Source: Amphibalanus amphitrite (Eukaryota > Arthropoda > Thecostraca > Balanomorpha > Balanidae). Taken from it: DNA of 64,000 bases. Every line of letters starts with the position of its first letter. Position 1 is the stretch's first letter. Positions 36,290-46,812 of the stretch are shown here, one piece after another. Where the stretch lies: positions 186,001 through 250,000 of the forward strand of contig NW_024881973.1 in assembly GCF_019059575.1 (NCBI RefSeq). The letters run 5' to 3'. The notes under the pieces are model-generated. The model was given only the letters and a program-made list of their open reading frames with translations, did no database searches and was not told the origin of the DNA. The translations under genes and the position numbers were made by a program.

Positions 36290-37300
36290 GAGAGGGGTGT
36301 GGGGCAATGAGTGCACTGACGTGGCGCCCTCGGAAGGCCGGTATGGGATTCAAGCTCAGCGACACTAAGGGTTTGAGTGGTGCCTTCGGTTATCGGTAGC
36401 GCCGTCAGAATCACCGGCGAAGGGCCCTCAGAGCCGCCGGTAAGGGCCTTTAGAGGCACTGGTGTGGGGCCGTCATGCAGGTGCCGGTGTGGGCGCTCGC
36501 CCAGAGATTAGTGTGAGATCAGATAGAGTCTGATCAGAGATCAGAGATAGTGTGATTCTCTCAGAGGCGCCGGTGAGGGTCCTTACAGGCTTTGCTGTGG
36601 GCCCTCATAGACGCTGGTGTGGAGCCGTTACAGACGGGTGTGGGGCCTTTAGAGCTGCTGACGCGAACCCTCTACAAGGCGGCAGGGGGTTCTCAGTGAT
36701 CGGCAAGGGGCCCTTAGGCCGGCAGAAGTAGTCCTGTGGGGTCCTTAGAGACCGGCATGGTACTGTCAGACGCCGTTGGTGCCCTCAGAGTCAGTAGTCA
36801 CCGGTGTGGGACCCTCAAAAGTCACCAGTGGGTGGCCTTTAGATGCGCAGGTGCTGACTGTTGGGTCCTCAGAGCCGCCGATATAGGGCTTTAATATAAG
36901 GCACTGGTGTAGGCACTCAGAGTTGCGGGTGTGAAACCCTCAGAGACACCGGTGTGGGCCCTCATAGGCGCCGATGAGGGCCCCCACAGTTGCCGTTATG
37001 GGACCCTCAGAAAAATAAGTGTGAGACCATCACAGGCGGGAAATGCCCCTAGAACTGGCCTCTCATAGGCCGGTAAGAACTCTCAGAGGCCAATAATGGG
37101 CCTTTGGGGACCACCGAGGGGCCCTTAAAAGCCGCAATAGGCCCTCAGAAGCCGGCGTGGGGCCCTTATGGAGATCTTAGTGTGGCTATTTAGGGCCCAC
37201 GAGGTGCTCTAACGAGCCCCATGGGACCCTTATGAGTCCAAATGTGGCCATTGTTAACCCTCAGCGGTCAAATGGCGCCGCAGGGCCCCTCGGACCCGAG
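36290..37300. repeat. Highly degenerate ~25-30 bp minisatellite
   Basis: A unit resembling GGCCCTCAGAGGCGCCGGTG recurs irregularly for a kilobase with heavy divergence. It may share ancestry with the 35.1-35.6 kb array, but the unit differs. Confidence 0.65.
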
Positions 37301-37654
37301 GGTCGCTTTGAACCCGATGGGGGGGGGGGGGGTACGTGTCCTCATAGACCCCTAGCTACGCTACTGTTTCATATGCATCATGTCAGGTATTTTAGGCTCG
37401 CCCGCCCCCAAACTTGAAAATCATTCCCGGGCCCCTGCAAGCATTTATTTTCTGGCTAAAAGTACAATTGCGCTCGATTCCTAGTGAAACATATAATAGC
37501 CGCGTTTACATAGGGCTAGTTGCCAGATAGTGGAATTCCGATAACGAGACATTTATTCCACACTTTTATATGATATACCTATTGTCCGGAATTGGAGGAT
37601 GTTCGGTAATTGAGGCGCTCGCTCATAAAATGCCATGCGTTACATGCACACTCC

Positions 37655-38611
37655 TTAACCCTAGAACGCCTAGGGGGGGGGGGTTGTATCAACCCCCCCC
37701 CCCCTGAGGTTTTTTCGAAGTGCACGCTAAACGGCTTGTCGTAGCGGGCTGAAATTTTCAATACCCTCTGGGGCAACCTTTGCGCATCTTTTGCCGAAAA
37801 AAAATTGATCGGGTCATGTCAGGTCACGGAGTTATGACGTCATAAGAGGTACAGCCTCCGGCCGACAGTTACCAAACGTGTGCGCCGAATCCCTAGGTTT
37901 TCTGCCGGTGATACCCACATTGTTTGATGGATCATGATGAAACTTCCCATGCATGTTGGGGCAAGCATTGGCTATCGTGTGGTGCAAGAAAATTGACCGG
38001 GTCAGGTCAGGTCACGGAGTTATGACGTCACAAGAGGAACAGCGTCCGGTACTATTTTTGAAAAGCGCCCGAACCACTATTTTGCTAATTCTTGTCACCT
38101 CAATGGGAATATGCAGCAATATTAGCTTCTATAGGGAGCAAATGGACCTCCCAAATCCAAAAATACAATCAGATTTCAAAAATTTAAATTTTGATTTTTC
38201 GAATTTCTGCCGCCGACTGTGACCTTGCCGACTTCCGGCGCTCCCAACGCGCCATTTTTAGAGCTAGGGAAACGAAATACATACCAAACGATAGAGAATT
38301 GATCAAGGAACACGATAGTGAAGGTTTCAAGTCGATATCTCCCACCGTTTTGCCGCCATCGCCGCCGAAAGTTGAAAAAAGTCTATTTTTCCGAAAATTT
38401 GACCTTTGACCGGTCAAAAGTAGGTCAAATGTTGACCTAGGACCAAAAAGTATACCACCAATCGCGAGATCTCGTTGAGAGCAATCCGTTGGTTTTTTCC
38501 GCTAAGCTCTACGACCTTCCGTTTCGAAACGCCAGGGGGGGGGGTCGTAACAACCCCCCCCCCCCCTGGTCGTTCGTGTTATGAGAAATGGCCTGGTCGT
38601 GCGAGGGTTAA
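37655..38611. mobile_element. TTAA-bounded G-hairpin element (copy A)
   Basis: The left end TTAACCCTAGAACGCCTAGG is followed by a G-run, a loop and a C-run (about 37670-37703). The right end inverted is TTAACCCTCGCACGACCAGG, and inside it is a second G-run/loop/C-run hairpin (38534-38567). It is about 0.95 kb without an ORF of note. The interior carries a direct repeat of about 45 bp (37804 and 37991) with GGTCACGGAGTTATGACGTC at its centre, plus many TGACC motifs. Its right TTAA (38608-38611) is also the left TTAA of the next copy. Confidence 0.82.
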
Positions 38612-40878
38612 CCCTCGCCCGCACATGGGGGGGGGTTGCCACCCCCCCCCCCAGGTAGTCTTTCTGCTCTGCACTCAACATTTTTAGAGCTAGAAGGCTG
38701 ATTTTTCGTATAGCTGCTCCTCTATCCTTTCTTGATGTCCACTGAAAATTTCAAGTTTCTGTGGTTTTTGGTTTCGGAGATATGACCTTGTTTTTCAGGT
38801 CATGTCATGACCCAAATGGCCAATTCTCAACATCTTGCGTTGGCTATGGGCCTTGTGAGCTTTTAACACCTTGATTTCGGCCTTTTATGCCAATCCTACC
38901 TCCCACCTATCATGAAACATATTGTTCGACGATGTACAGAGGTCAAGGTCAGGGTCAAGGTCAACCTAGGTCATCTAAGATAATTGCGTTTTAGGCAAGC
39001 TGAATTTACTTTTTTTGAAATTTTTTGACTACATTTTTGGTAAAAGCTTCTCAGATCATGATTTCATGTAATATGGACACATAAACAATCGGTGCACTCA
39101 TCAGTATACACACAGACACACACAGACATACAAACACATATTATTTGTTACATATTTAGAATTTTGAAGGAGTGTGCAGCAGAGTTCACTGTGCCGATCA
39201 CAAAACTCATTCGACTTTCGCTGAGCCAGGGCACCTTTCCTAGAGTCTGGAAACGCGCGTACGTTACCCCGGTTCACAAAAAGGGTGACCGCAAAAATCC
39301 CAGCAACTATCGCCCGGTTTCCCTCTTGCCGATTTGTTCCAAAATATGTGAGCGCATCATATGTGACCAAGTGATTCAACACGTGTCGCCCGTTTTATCC
39401 TCAGCACAGCACGGTTTTTTAGCAGGACGTTCATGCGAGACCAATCTTACCTGTCTTGTCGATCAGCTGTGGCGTTCGATAGCCGAGGGGGCTCAGACTG
39501 ACGTAGTTTATACGGACTATTCGTCGGCTTTTACTAGTGTTGACCACTCTCTGCTTTTACATAAGCTACAGAAGTCATACCATTTGTCTGGTGCCGCTCT
39601 CAATTGGTTCCGTTCTTACCTGAGTAGGAGAGAGCAGAGTGTAGTGTTGAACGGCAAGTGTTCTGACTGGGTGCGTGTGAAGTCAGGAGTGCCGGAGGGC
39701 AGCATATGTGGGCCAATCCTGTTCGTCTTATTTTGCAACGACGCCCCTCTCGACATATCTTCTGGGTGCCTGATGTATGCAGATGATCTGAAATTGTACC
39801 GTCGCATTCGAACTGCTAGTGACTCTTTGGCTCTTCAAGCAGACGTAGATAAATTGTGTGTTTGGTCAGGTACGTGGAAGTTAGCTCTGAACCCATCTAA
39901 ATGCAAAAGTATCACGTTCACACTTCGTGGAAAGCCTGTAGATACAACCTACCACATTGACGGTACTGCACTGGAACGTGTGAGCCAGATGCGTGATCTT
40001 GGTGTTCTGCTTGACTCAAAGTTGACATTCGGTCCCCACATTGATGAACTTGTAAGAAAGGTAAACCGCGCCTTGGGCATGTACTTGAGGTCGCTTCAGA
40101 GTTATCGAGCTCCCACCGGCCGCAGGCTACCGCCAGGACCTATAATGACAAGTTTCAATGCCCACATTCGTGCAATCATGGAATTCGGTTGCGTGATATG
40201 GGGCGGAGCAGCAAAAACTCATATTGCGAGATTGGAGCGTATCCAACACAAGTTCCTGATGTGGTTGGGCAGGCATTCAAACAGTCCATGTGCTTCTCTT
40301 GACTATACTGATCTGCTTCGTCATTTTGGTGTCTTGCGAATTGACCAGCGGCTTGTTCTGAATGACTTCTTCGTGCAGAACGTGTTCACCGGCAGGATCG
40401 ACTCCGGTGACATTCTTGCGATGTTTTCACTCGCTGTACCATCGCGAACTCGTTCCAAGCCTGTGCTGTATGTGCCTGCAGCAAGGGTTGACACAATCAG
40501 AAACGGTTTGTTCTGTCGCTTGCCACGAGCTGTGAACAGTAGGGTGGTCCATTTTTCCAAAGTTTCTAGGATCTTTCGGGCCGGGTCGGAATTCTTGTCG
40601 ATACCATGATACAAGGTTGTGTGCAAAATTTTATTCCGATCGGATAAATTTATCCCGTCCCGCAAAGCGACCAAAGTTTTCCCTATGTTAACAATAACGG
40701 GGTGAGCGATAATACGAATTCTCCCACTCAGTCCACATTTTTTGCTCAATACACACTGGCAGTCACTAAAAAAAGAACAGCAAAGGAGAGAAACACATCA
40801 GAGTGGAATAGGCATCGGTGAAAATAGCATGTCTGGTATAGATACAAATACAAAATCCACCGTGCGTGCCACCATGTA

Positions 40879-41071
40879 CTATTGGTCTCAATATAAGGGC
40901 CCAGGCGACCTGTAGTTTTAATGCGGTGAATACCCTTACCCTCGCCACAGCTCGGGCCGAGTGCATCCCTCCTCCCACCCAGCGCAACCCCCACTCGAGT
41001 TGTGGCGAGGGTGAGGGTATTCACCGTATCCGAACTACAGGTCGCCTGGGGCCTTATCTTGAGACCAATAG
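40879..41071. repeat. Long inverted repeat inside the DNA transposon
   Basis: Arms of about 75 bp, starting CTATTGGTCTCAATATAAGG at 40879 and ending with its inverse at 41071, flank a spacer of about 40 bp. Blocks GGCGACCTGTAGTT and ACCCTTACCCTCGCCACA are conserved between arms. It may be a remnant of another small nested element or a transposon-internal hairpin. Confidence 0.8.
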
Positions 41072-41159
41072 CACCAATATCCCTCTCGGATGCAACGCCC
41101 GGTGCAGTGGTGCTCCTCGACCTGAAGGAAGTGCTTTCACTATTCCTTGCCGTGCGCGA

Positions 41160-42100
41160 TGGCGCTAAAAATTTCCCACTGATAAGGGCAACAGTGCAAT
41201 ACCCAGCTCTCGCAAGTCGTTCACCACCCGTATATGTGCCGGGCGCCGATGAGCAGTGGTCAAGTCGTCATTGTCTGACCACTCGGCCGAGTCGACATTG
41301 AGGAAATCGTGGCTGGCCCCGAGGGATGTACCGACCGACAGATGCAAACGACGCCAGCGAGCGCTGCCCCACTGCGTCGAGGGCGACTTCGGCGCGGCAG
41401 GGTTCGTCTCTCTCAGACGCTGCTGCATGGAGGTGGCGATCGCCTCTTTTCCTCGACCGTCGTCCCGTCGTTGAAGAAGGAGAGACCGATGGTCTTGCCC
41501 ATCACCTTGCCCGGTTACCGTCCGATATCTGTGTGGTAAGCGGTAGGAGCCTTTGCGGAGGGCGATGTCAGTTCACGATGCTGAGGTCGATCAGCGGGCA
41601 GACAGCCACGGTGCTACTTACCTTGTGACGATGAAGGTGGTGAACCGGACCATCGTCCTCTTCTCGTGCTCGGTGAGCGCGAGCTGACAGAAGAGTGTTC
41701 TTGAGAGTGTTCTTGACTTGAGAAATCTTACGTGTTGATCACAGGCCATCCAACGAGCACGTTGTAAGGCAACCGGTTTCAGGATGCTCGCTTCCAAGTC
41801 ACCGTCCATCACGACGGTGGTGAAGTACACCACATTGCGGTAGTTATCACGGGGCAGCTGCTTCTTCAGCAATGCGCGTCAGGTGACGATCATCTTGTCG
41901 GCGAAGTCGATTAAGTCATTGAGCGGTTTGAACGACACTCGGCCCGTGAGCTGCCACCACTTTACAAACCGCTTGAATGACGGGATCTCGGGAGTTCAGG
42001 GCCGGAAGACGGATGGTGTGAAAAGTGAAAAGATGCGTCATGCATTTCGTAAGAGGCTGTTTCATCCAGCAAGGATTTGCTTCTGTCTGCCAAAGCAAGC
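41160..42100 (-). pseudogene. Decayed transposon-encoded protein (arthropod TE-associated family, transposase suspected)
   Basis: Read on the minus strand, fragments appear in order: SSGPEL then SFKRFVKWWQLTG (about 42010-41940), an in-frame TGA near 41880, PRDNYRN (about 41855) and QRARWMA (about 41755). LFCQLALTEHEK and FTTFIV follow (about 41690-41620), then VVNDLRELGIAL near 41230-41195. I recall this order (a GPE..LFKRF segment, PRDDYRE, HHARWMAK, then VVND.AERG.AL) from uncharacterised proteins linked to mobile elements in arthropod genomes. It has at least one stop and frame changes. Enclosure within terminal inverted repeats suggests it was the mobilising enzyme. That function is inferred. 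Confidence 0.6.
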
Positions 42101-43171
42101 CACATTTCGGTGATTGAGCGTGTTCCTTTTCCAGCTTCAGCGGCCATCCCAGACGCAGGCAAATTCATAACTAGTGTAATGCATTCGCACCTCCTGGCAT
42201 ACAGGGCCTTGCTCCTGGCACTGAGAACAGGAACTGTAACAGGAACTATGGATTATCGTTCCTGCCTGTGGCTGATATGAAGACTAGATCTATCATTGAG
42301 AAGGCTAGAGAGGGTTGGTGCGTTGAGCAGGCAAGCTCTTTGGTAGATAGCAGCTGGCGCGACTGGGCAATGTTGGAAGACAAGTATTCGCCCTATACTG
42401 AAGACTGGTACGTATCATGGAAACTTTGACCGCTTTGCGGGACGGGAAAAAATCATCCGATCTTAATATAATTTTGCACAGAAGCTTGTGCTATAGTATC
42501 GACAAGAATTCCGACCCGGCCCGATGAATCTGACGAACTTTATTTTTTACCATGTAAATGTGGACCACCCTAGTGAACAGTCTATGTGAGAAACGGCCCA
42601 CTGCTGACCTGTTCGGATCCCGGGCGGCGTTTAGAAGTCAGGTGAAGGCATTCGTATCGAGCCTGTAACCTTATTTATACATGTGTTAGTTAGACATAGG
42701 TAGGTGTGTGAAAATGTGACGTATATTTATGCTTGTGACTCCGTCTGTAAATGGGGTGCACCTGTGGACGGTATATTTCAATACACAATACACAATTATT
42801 GACCTTGACCTAACTTGACCTGAGATGACCTCAGCAGCAAAAACCTGGTCGGGTAGTGTGACAAAGAGGTTCTAGCTGGCTTGGCACCAGAAAACGGCAT
42901 CGTCATCGGTATATGACAAGCAGCGCGCTTGATATCCAACGGTGACCTAAAACAGCAACATTTTTTAGTTTGACCTGACCTGGAAGGTCAATGACTGACC
43001 TGAGAAGGTAAAACTGGGTATCGTTGGATTTGTCTCTTCCCAAAGAATCTTTTTGGTCTTTACCGCTAAGCTCTATCTCCAACAGGAACGAAATGGCGCG
43101 GGGGGGGGGTGGCAACCCCCCCCCCATGTGCGTTCTAGGATGGGAAAATGGCATGTGCGGGCGAGGGTTAA

Positions 43172-45612
43172 GCAAAAAATATTTTTAATTTCCAATTTTC
43201 CACATTTTCTCAAGGCTTAGACCGTTACAGAGACCGTTTTAATTGACTTTGATGAAGTTGAACGCGAGAAATCACAACCAAATGCTACATTAGGTTGTAA
43301 AGAACTGAATTGCGTTTTCCCACACACGTGGCGTTTTCTCACCTACGTCTGCAGGAGAGACCGGACCCACTATGCCCCCCCCCCCCACCATCGAAAGGTT
43401 CTGTATGACTCCCGGGGGCCCCCGGGTGACCTGGGGGCCCCTTCGAAAGCAGGTGGCCCCCTCCTGGGCGAAATCCTGGGTACGTGCCTGCTGCTGTCCG
43501 GCGGTCCATGGCGAGGTCACCCCAAATGACTGGTGTCAGATCAGCTGTCAATGGAGTGCCCACCTGGGTGCTGACTGCTGACGGTTCCTCTGCGTTCCAG
43601 GTGTGACCCCGCGGCCACGTGCATCCACCACCGAATCCAGTGCTGGTCATGGAGTACTTGTATGACGTCCTTTACTTGCGCTGACTTGATTGGTATTGGT
43701 AGATTGGTAGGTACAGTTTGAAATGAGCGAACTGGACATTCATGGTAAATAAAGATAAGTGCATTAGTCCATTAGACATATATCTCATCGAGATATTCTT
43801 AAAAACGACTTTGAGCAAAACTAGACAGCTAAACACAGTTTTGACGTCCCCGATTGTTTATTTATCACATTTTGTCGTTCAAGAAATTGCGAAATGCGTG
43901 CTATGCAAGCCATGCTTAAAATAATTTGTTGTAGTAAGGCGTATTTTAAACGGAATAATACAACCAATGACAACACTTATGGCCGTTATTGACACGGAGA
44001 CTGTGACGGCATACCAATGCATTGGTATTGACTCGATCTTCTTATGTATTGTTCCTCCTTCTCAAGTCGCAACAAACCGACGCTGCATTCCATTGGAAAG
44101 AATGTGCATGATAGATGAATGCGATGCATTACCTTTTCATCGGAATTGTGTCCAGGTCAGCGGATTGGAAGTCGTTCGTTATGATGAGTGGAAAACTGCC
44201 GCCGTTGCGTACTCAGCTCAGTACGTGTAAACTGATGCACCGTTGCGAGGGAAGGAAGCTCGGCATTGTGCAACAATTTGCAGGTGCCGTAAACTGCGAC
44301 GAATTCCCTATTTAGTCCCGCTTGAGTCCGTACCAAGTCCAAGGGGTTTGCTGCACCGGTGCCAGTTGTCACTGATTCGAGAGGAATTGTTTCCTCGGCT
44401 GCTTTCAGTCAGAGATGGCGAGTTTTACTGCATATTAGCCAAATCGCGCGTTGCAAAGATGGCAGGCCTGCTTTTCAGAGCCGGTTGAAATTAAGTAGCA
44501 ACACTCTCTGAAGTATGATAACAATTTTATGGTTGGCCTGTTACTCCTCTGGTGCCCCGATGTTGATAATAAAACACCAATAACAGCCCACTCCGGTGAC
44601 GTAAAATACCAGTCGGCACCGTCGCCCGTAAACCCCGATCTCAGTTCGTCGGACGGCATTGCACGGTACGATTTGGGCCATTCTTGTCCTCACATGACCA
44701 TTGACAGCCGTCAATAGGTGGGGCACGATGTGCTGCGACGGCAGCCATTGGGGCCATTCTCTGGTTTGTTGCTCGGTGCTGAGCTCAGGCGGCTGTTTCG
44801 CTCGGGACTTATCGTAATCGGCCATCGGGTGGCTGTTGATGGCGCCATTCAGACGCTATGTCGCCGAGACGGCGCGTCTCCCGTCACCGACTGAGATGGT
44901 ACCGCCCCAGACGGCATCGGCGAAAAGACGACCGGAAGGACGGCCTTGTTTGGGTGGAGTTGGGAACCATGCACGGACTGTCCGATAGTTTGGAAGGCCT
45001 TTTGTGTGGCTGGCCGCTGGTAGCAGTCGCCGGGCACTGGGTGCTATTTGAATATTTTATTTTTTAGTTGCGAGAAAGCAATTTACAGGCACCAAGTCGC
45101 AATTAAAACTGCAGTTAGAATGGCACAGTGGCTGGGAGTTCTGGGAGCGCGAACTTTTCAGATGGGTTCCGAGTTGAGACTGCCGCCTAATTGGGTTTTG
45201 AAGTTGGACCAGACGGGTTTTGGTTTATTAATGTGAATATGTGCAAAACGGCACACCTAACTTATCAGGACACGGTGACTTTTGTACCAATTCACTCCAC
45301 CGAGCAAAGACGCTTCTTGTGTTACTCGCATAGCAACACCTAGCCGTGCATTAAATGAGTGCATTCCGTTCATTTGTGATTTATATCTACCATCTTCTGT
45401 CATTAATCGATGTTTATCATTGAAGTATCTGTAAAAGGTATCTCTTGGAGATGTTTTTTCACCCTCATAGAATACACAATGAACAGTAGCTCAAGTTGTC
45501 TACCTTTAATGTTAACTGTATTCGAATTTCAATCTCAACTGTGGCTCATTCAACAACGGCACTACACCACTGAAGGCACAATTTCAGTCGGACAGATAGC
45601 TTCGCGCGCCCC
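43172..45612. other. No gene recognised
   Basis: At 43373-43387 a C-run is followed by GGGGGCCCCCGGG-type sequence, perhaps another degraded element end. The rest is unremarkable mixed-composition sequence with short, unsupported frames. Confidence 0.5.
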
Positions 45613-46812
45613 TTAACCTTCCAGGCGGTGGGGGGGGCATTTTTTTGCCCCCCCCTTTAGTTTTTTCGATATATCTCGAGAACCGCTGCGCCGATCGTCA
45701 CCAAACTTTCAGTACCCTCCGGGGAGCAGCTAGCGCACATGGTGACCAAAAATTTTTCCAAAGGCTATGATAGGTTGGCCGCTAATGACGTCAGAGTGAC
45801 GTCATTTTTGCTATTTTCGACCCAAAAAAAGGTTTCGCGGGAAGAGCTGTCAGGCCTACAGCTTTAGAGATACAGAAAAATGTGTTAGACATAAAAGGTG
45901 TGAAATTAAAAGGGCTACAAAACTGCTATTTCGGTTTTTCGATTTTTTTGGATTTTGACCCCCAAAAATCAAAAAATAGATTTTTTGAATATAATAGCCA
46001 AAAAATCCAAGAAGTTTTTTGAATTTCGAAAAAAAACCGGAATATATGTGATAGCCCCAACCGCCTTCTATCTACATACCAAATTTGAGATCGATACCTC
46101 TTTTTTTGGCCAAGTTATAGCGAAAAAACTGTTCAAAATTGATGACGTCAAATTTTCAAACTCAATTTTTAGCAATTCTAGACCTCGTAGCGCAAAACAA
46201 AGACCACCATTAAACTCCCCGTGACGAGCTGCATCGAATCGATACCCATTTTATGCAAAAATATCAACTTTGAAATTTGACCTTTTTTGACCTGACCTTG
46301 ACCTGACCTCCACCAGAAAGTGACCTAAACCGTACCTGATGGTCTTATAACCAACACCATTGAGTTGGAAATGAAAAATTGGCCATAAAACATGCATCGC
46401 ATAACCTTAGTAAAGTTGGGCTCATGTGGTGACCCTTGGTGACCTTTGGTGACCTGACCTGTGACCTGACCTGGTATGACCAGTGACCTCTAATAGCAAC
46501 ATATGTACTAGACAACTGACGCCTTATCGCTGATTTTCGATAAAATGCGTTTTACTCGGTGTTATAGCGCTTTCCCTAGAAGCCCCGTGAACGGTGAAAC
46601 ATTTTATCTTTGACCTGACCTGTGACGTCATCGGTGACCCCGAGGTCAATGAAATTTGGTTTCCCTCGACAAATTTGACAGGGCTATCGAACGCCGTTTG
46701 AATTTTTCGGATCCGTCCAGTAGTTTCGGAGATACGGGGGGGGGGCAAAAAAGTGCCCCCCCCCCCCCACCGCGCGGAAGGTGGCTGGTAGGCCCACCGC
46801 CTGCCGGGTTAA
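45613..46812. mobile_element. TTAA-bounded G-hairpin element (copy C)
   Basis: The left end TTAACCTTCCAGGCGGTGGG runs into a G-run, the loop CATTTTTTTG and a C-run (45630-45656). The right end inverted is TTAACCCGGCAGGCGGTGGG, with a matching hairpin just inside (G-run, AAAAAAG loop, C-run; 46736-46770). Right-end sequence again repeats the terminal motif. The left interior (TTTTTTCGATATATCTCGAG, then CTTTCAGTACCCTCCGGGG) is homologous to copy A. Positions 46260-46640 hold more than a dozen TGACC/GGTCA units. It is 1.2 kb without a supported ORF. Confidence 0.82.

Larger units (their letters stand above)
35069..37366. mobile_element. Possible DNA transposon with CAGTxxCGTAxxxAxGGGG termini and minisatellite interior
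   Basis: The left end reads CAGTGACGTACCCAAGGGG. The right end inverted reads CAGTAGCGTAGCTAGGGGTC. Termini beginning CAGTGGCGTA are common in animal DNA transposons. G-runs lie at both ends (35083-35094 and about 37319-37332), and a further one at about 35907-35920. The interior is two degenerate minisatellites (35095-35612 and 36290-37300). At 35855 a mariner-like end (CAGGGTGTCCCAGAATTACC) appears without a partner. The terminal match is partial, so this is tentative. Confidence 0.45.
40540..42572 (-). mobile_element. DNA transposon with ~150 bp terminal inverted repeats and 8 bp target duplication
   Basis: The termini TAGGGTGGTCCA face each other at 40540 and 42572. GTGAACAG is present on both sides (40532-40539 and 42573-42580), an exact 8 bp target duplication. 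The inverted repeats extend about 150 bp at roughly 80% identity, including the perfectly shared blocks GGGCCGGGTCGGAATTCTTG and CCCGTCCCGCAAAGCG. The 8 bp duplication is shared by hAT and P elements among others. The superfamily is not assigned from termini alone. Internal coding lies on the minus strand. Confidence 0.9.
39155..42668 (+). pseudogene. Non-LTR retrotransposon reverse transcriptase, interrupted
   Basis: An open frame runs through 40539 and covers the reverse transcriptase: a thumb-proximal KGDRKNPSNYRPVSLLP segment (about 39283-39333), motif A with Asp at 39515-39517 (YTDYSSAF), GVPEGSICGPILF (about 39690-39728) and the catalytic YADD at 39776-39787. The C-terminal region follows. 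A 2033 bp transposon then interrupts the frame. Coding continues after the duplicated target, from 42581 to a TAA at 42666-42668. Apart from this insertion and the missing N-terminal endonuclease, few defects are visible, so the copy is fairly young. Such enzymes copy their own RNA at a nicked genomic target. Confidence 0.88.
39155..42790 (+). mobile_element. 5'-truncated non-LTR retrotransposon, split by a DNA transposon
   Basis: Homology starts abruptly in the reverse transcriptase region (about 39155) with no upstream endonuclease domain, the usual result of incomplete reverse transcription. The 3' part resumes at 42581. It ends at an ATACACA-type tail (about 42775-42790) after a 0.12 kb 3' UTR. 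The element lies inside TTAA copy B and is interrupted at 40540-42572. Its reverse transcriptase resembles jockey-superfamily elements common in arthropods. Confidence 0.85.
38608..43171. mobile_element. TTAA-bounded G-hairpin element (copy B), split by nested insertions
   Basis: TTAACCCTCGCCCGCACATG at 38608 is matched exactly in inverse at 43152-43171. Each end has a G-run, the loop TTGCCA and a C-run (38627-38652 and 43099-43127), which are themselves inverse copies of one another. The right end also repeats the terminal motif. Right-interior sequence (CCGCTAAGCTCTA) is shared with copy A. The bulk (about 39155-42790) is a non-LTR retrotransposon inserted later, so the original element was only about 0.9 kb. 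Confidence 0.82.
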
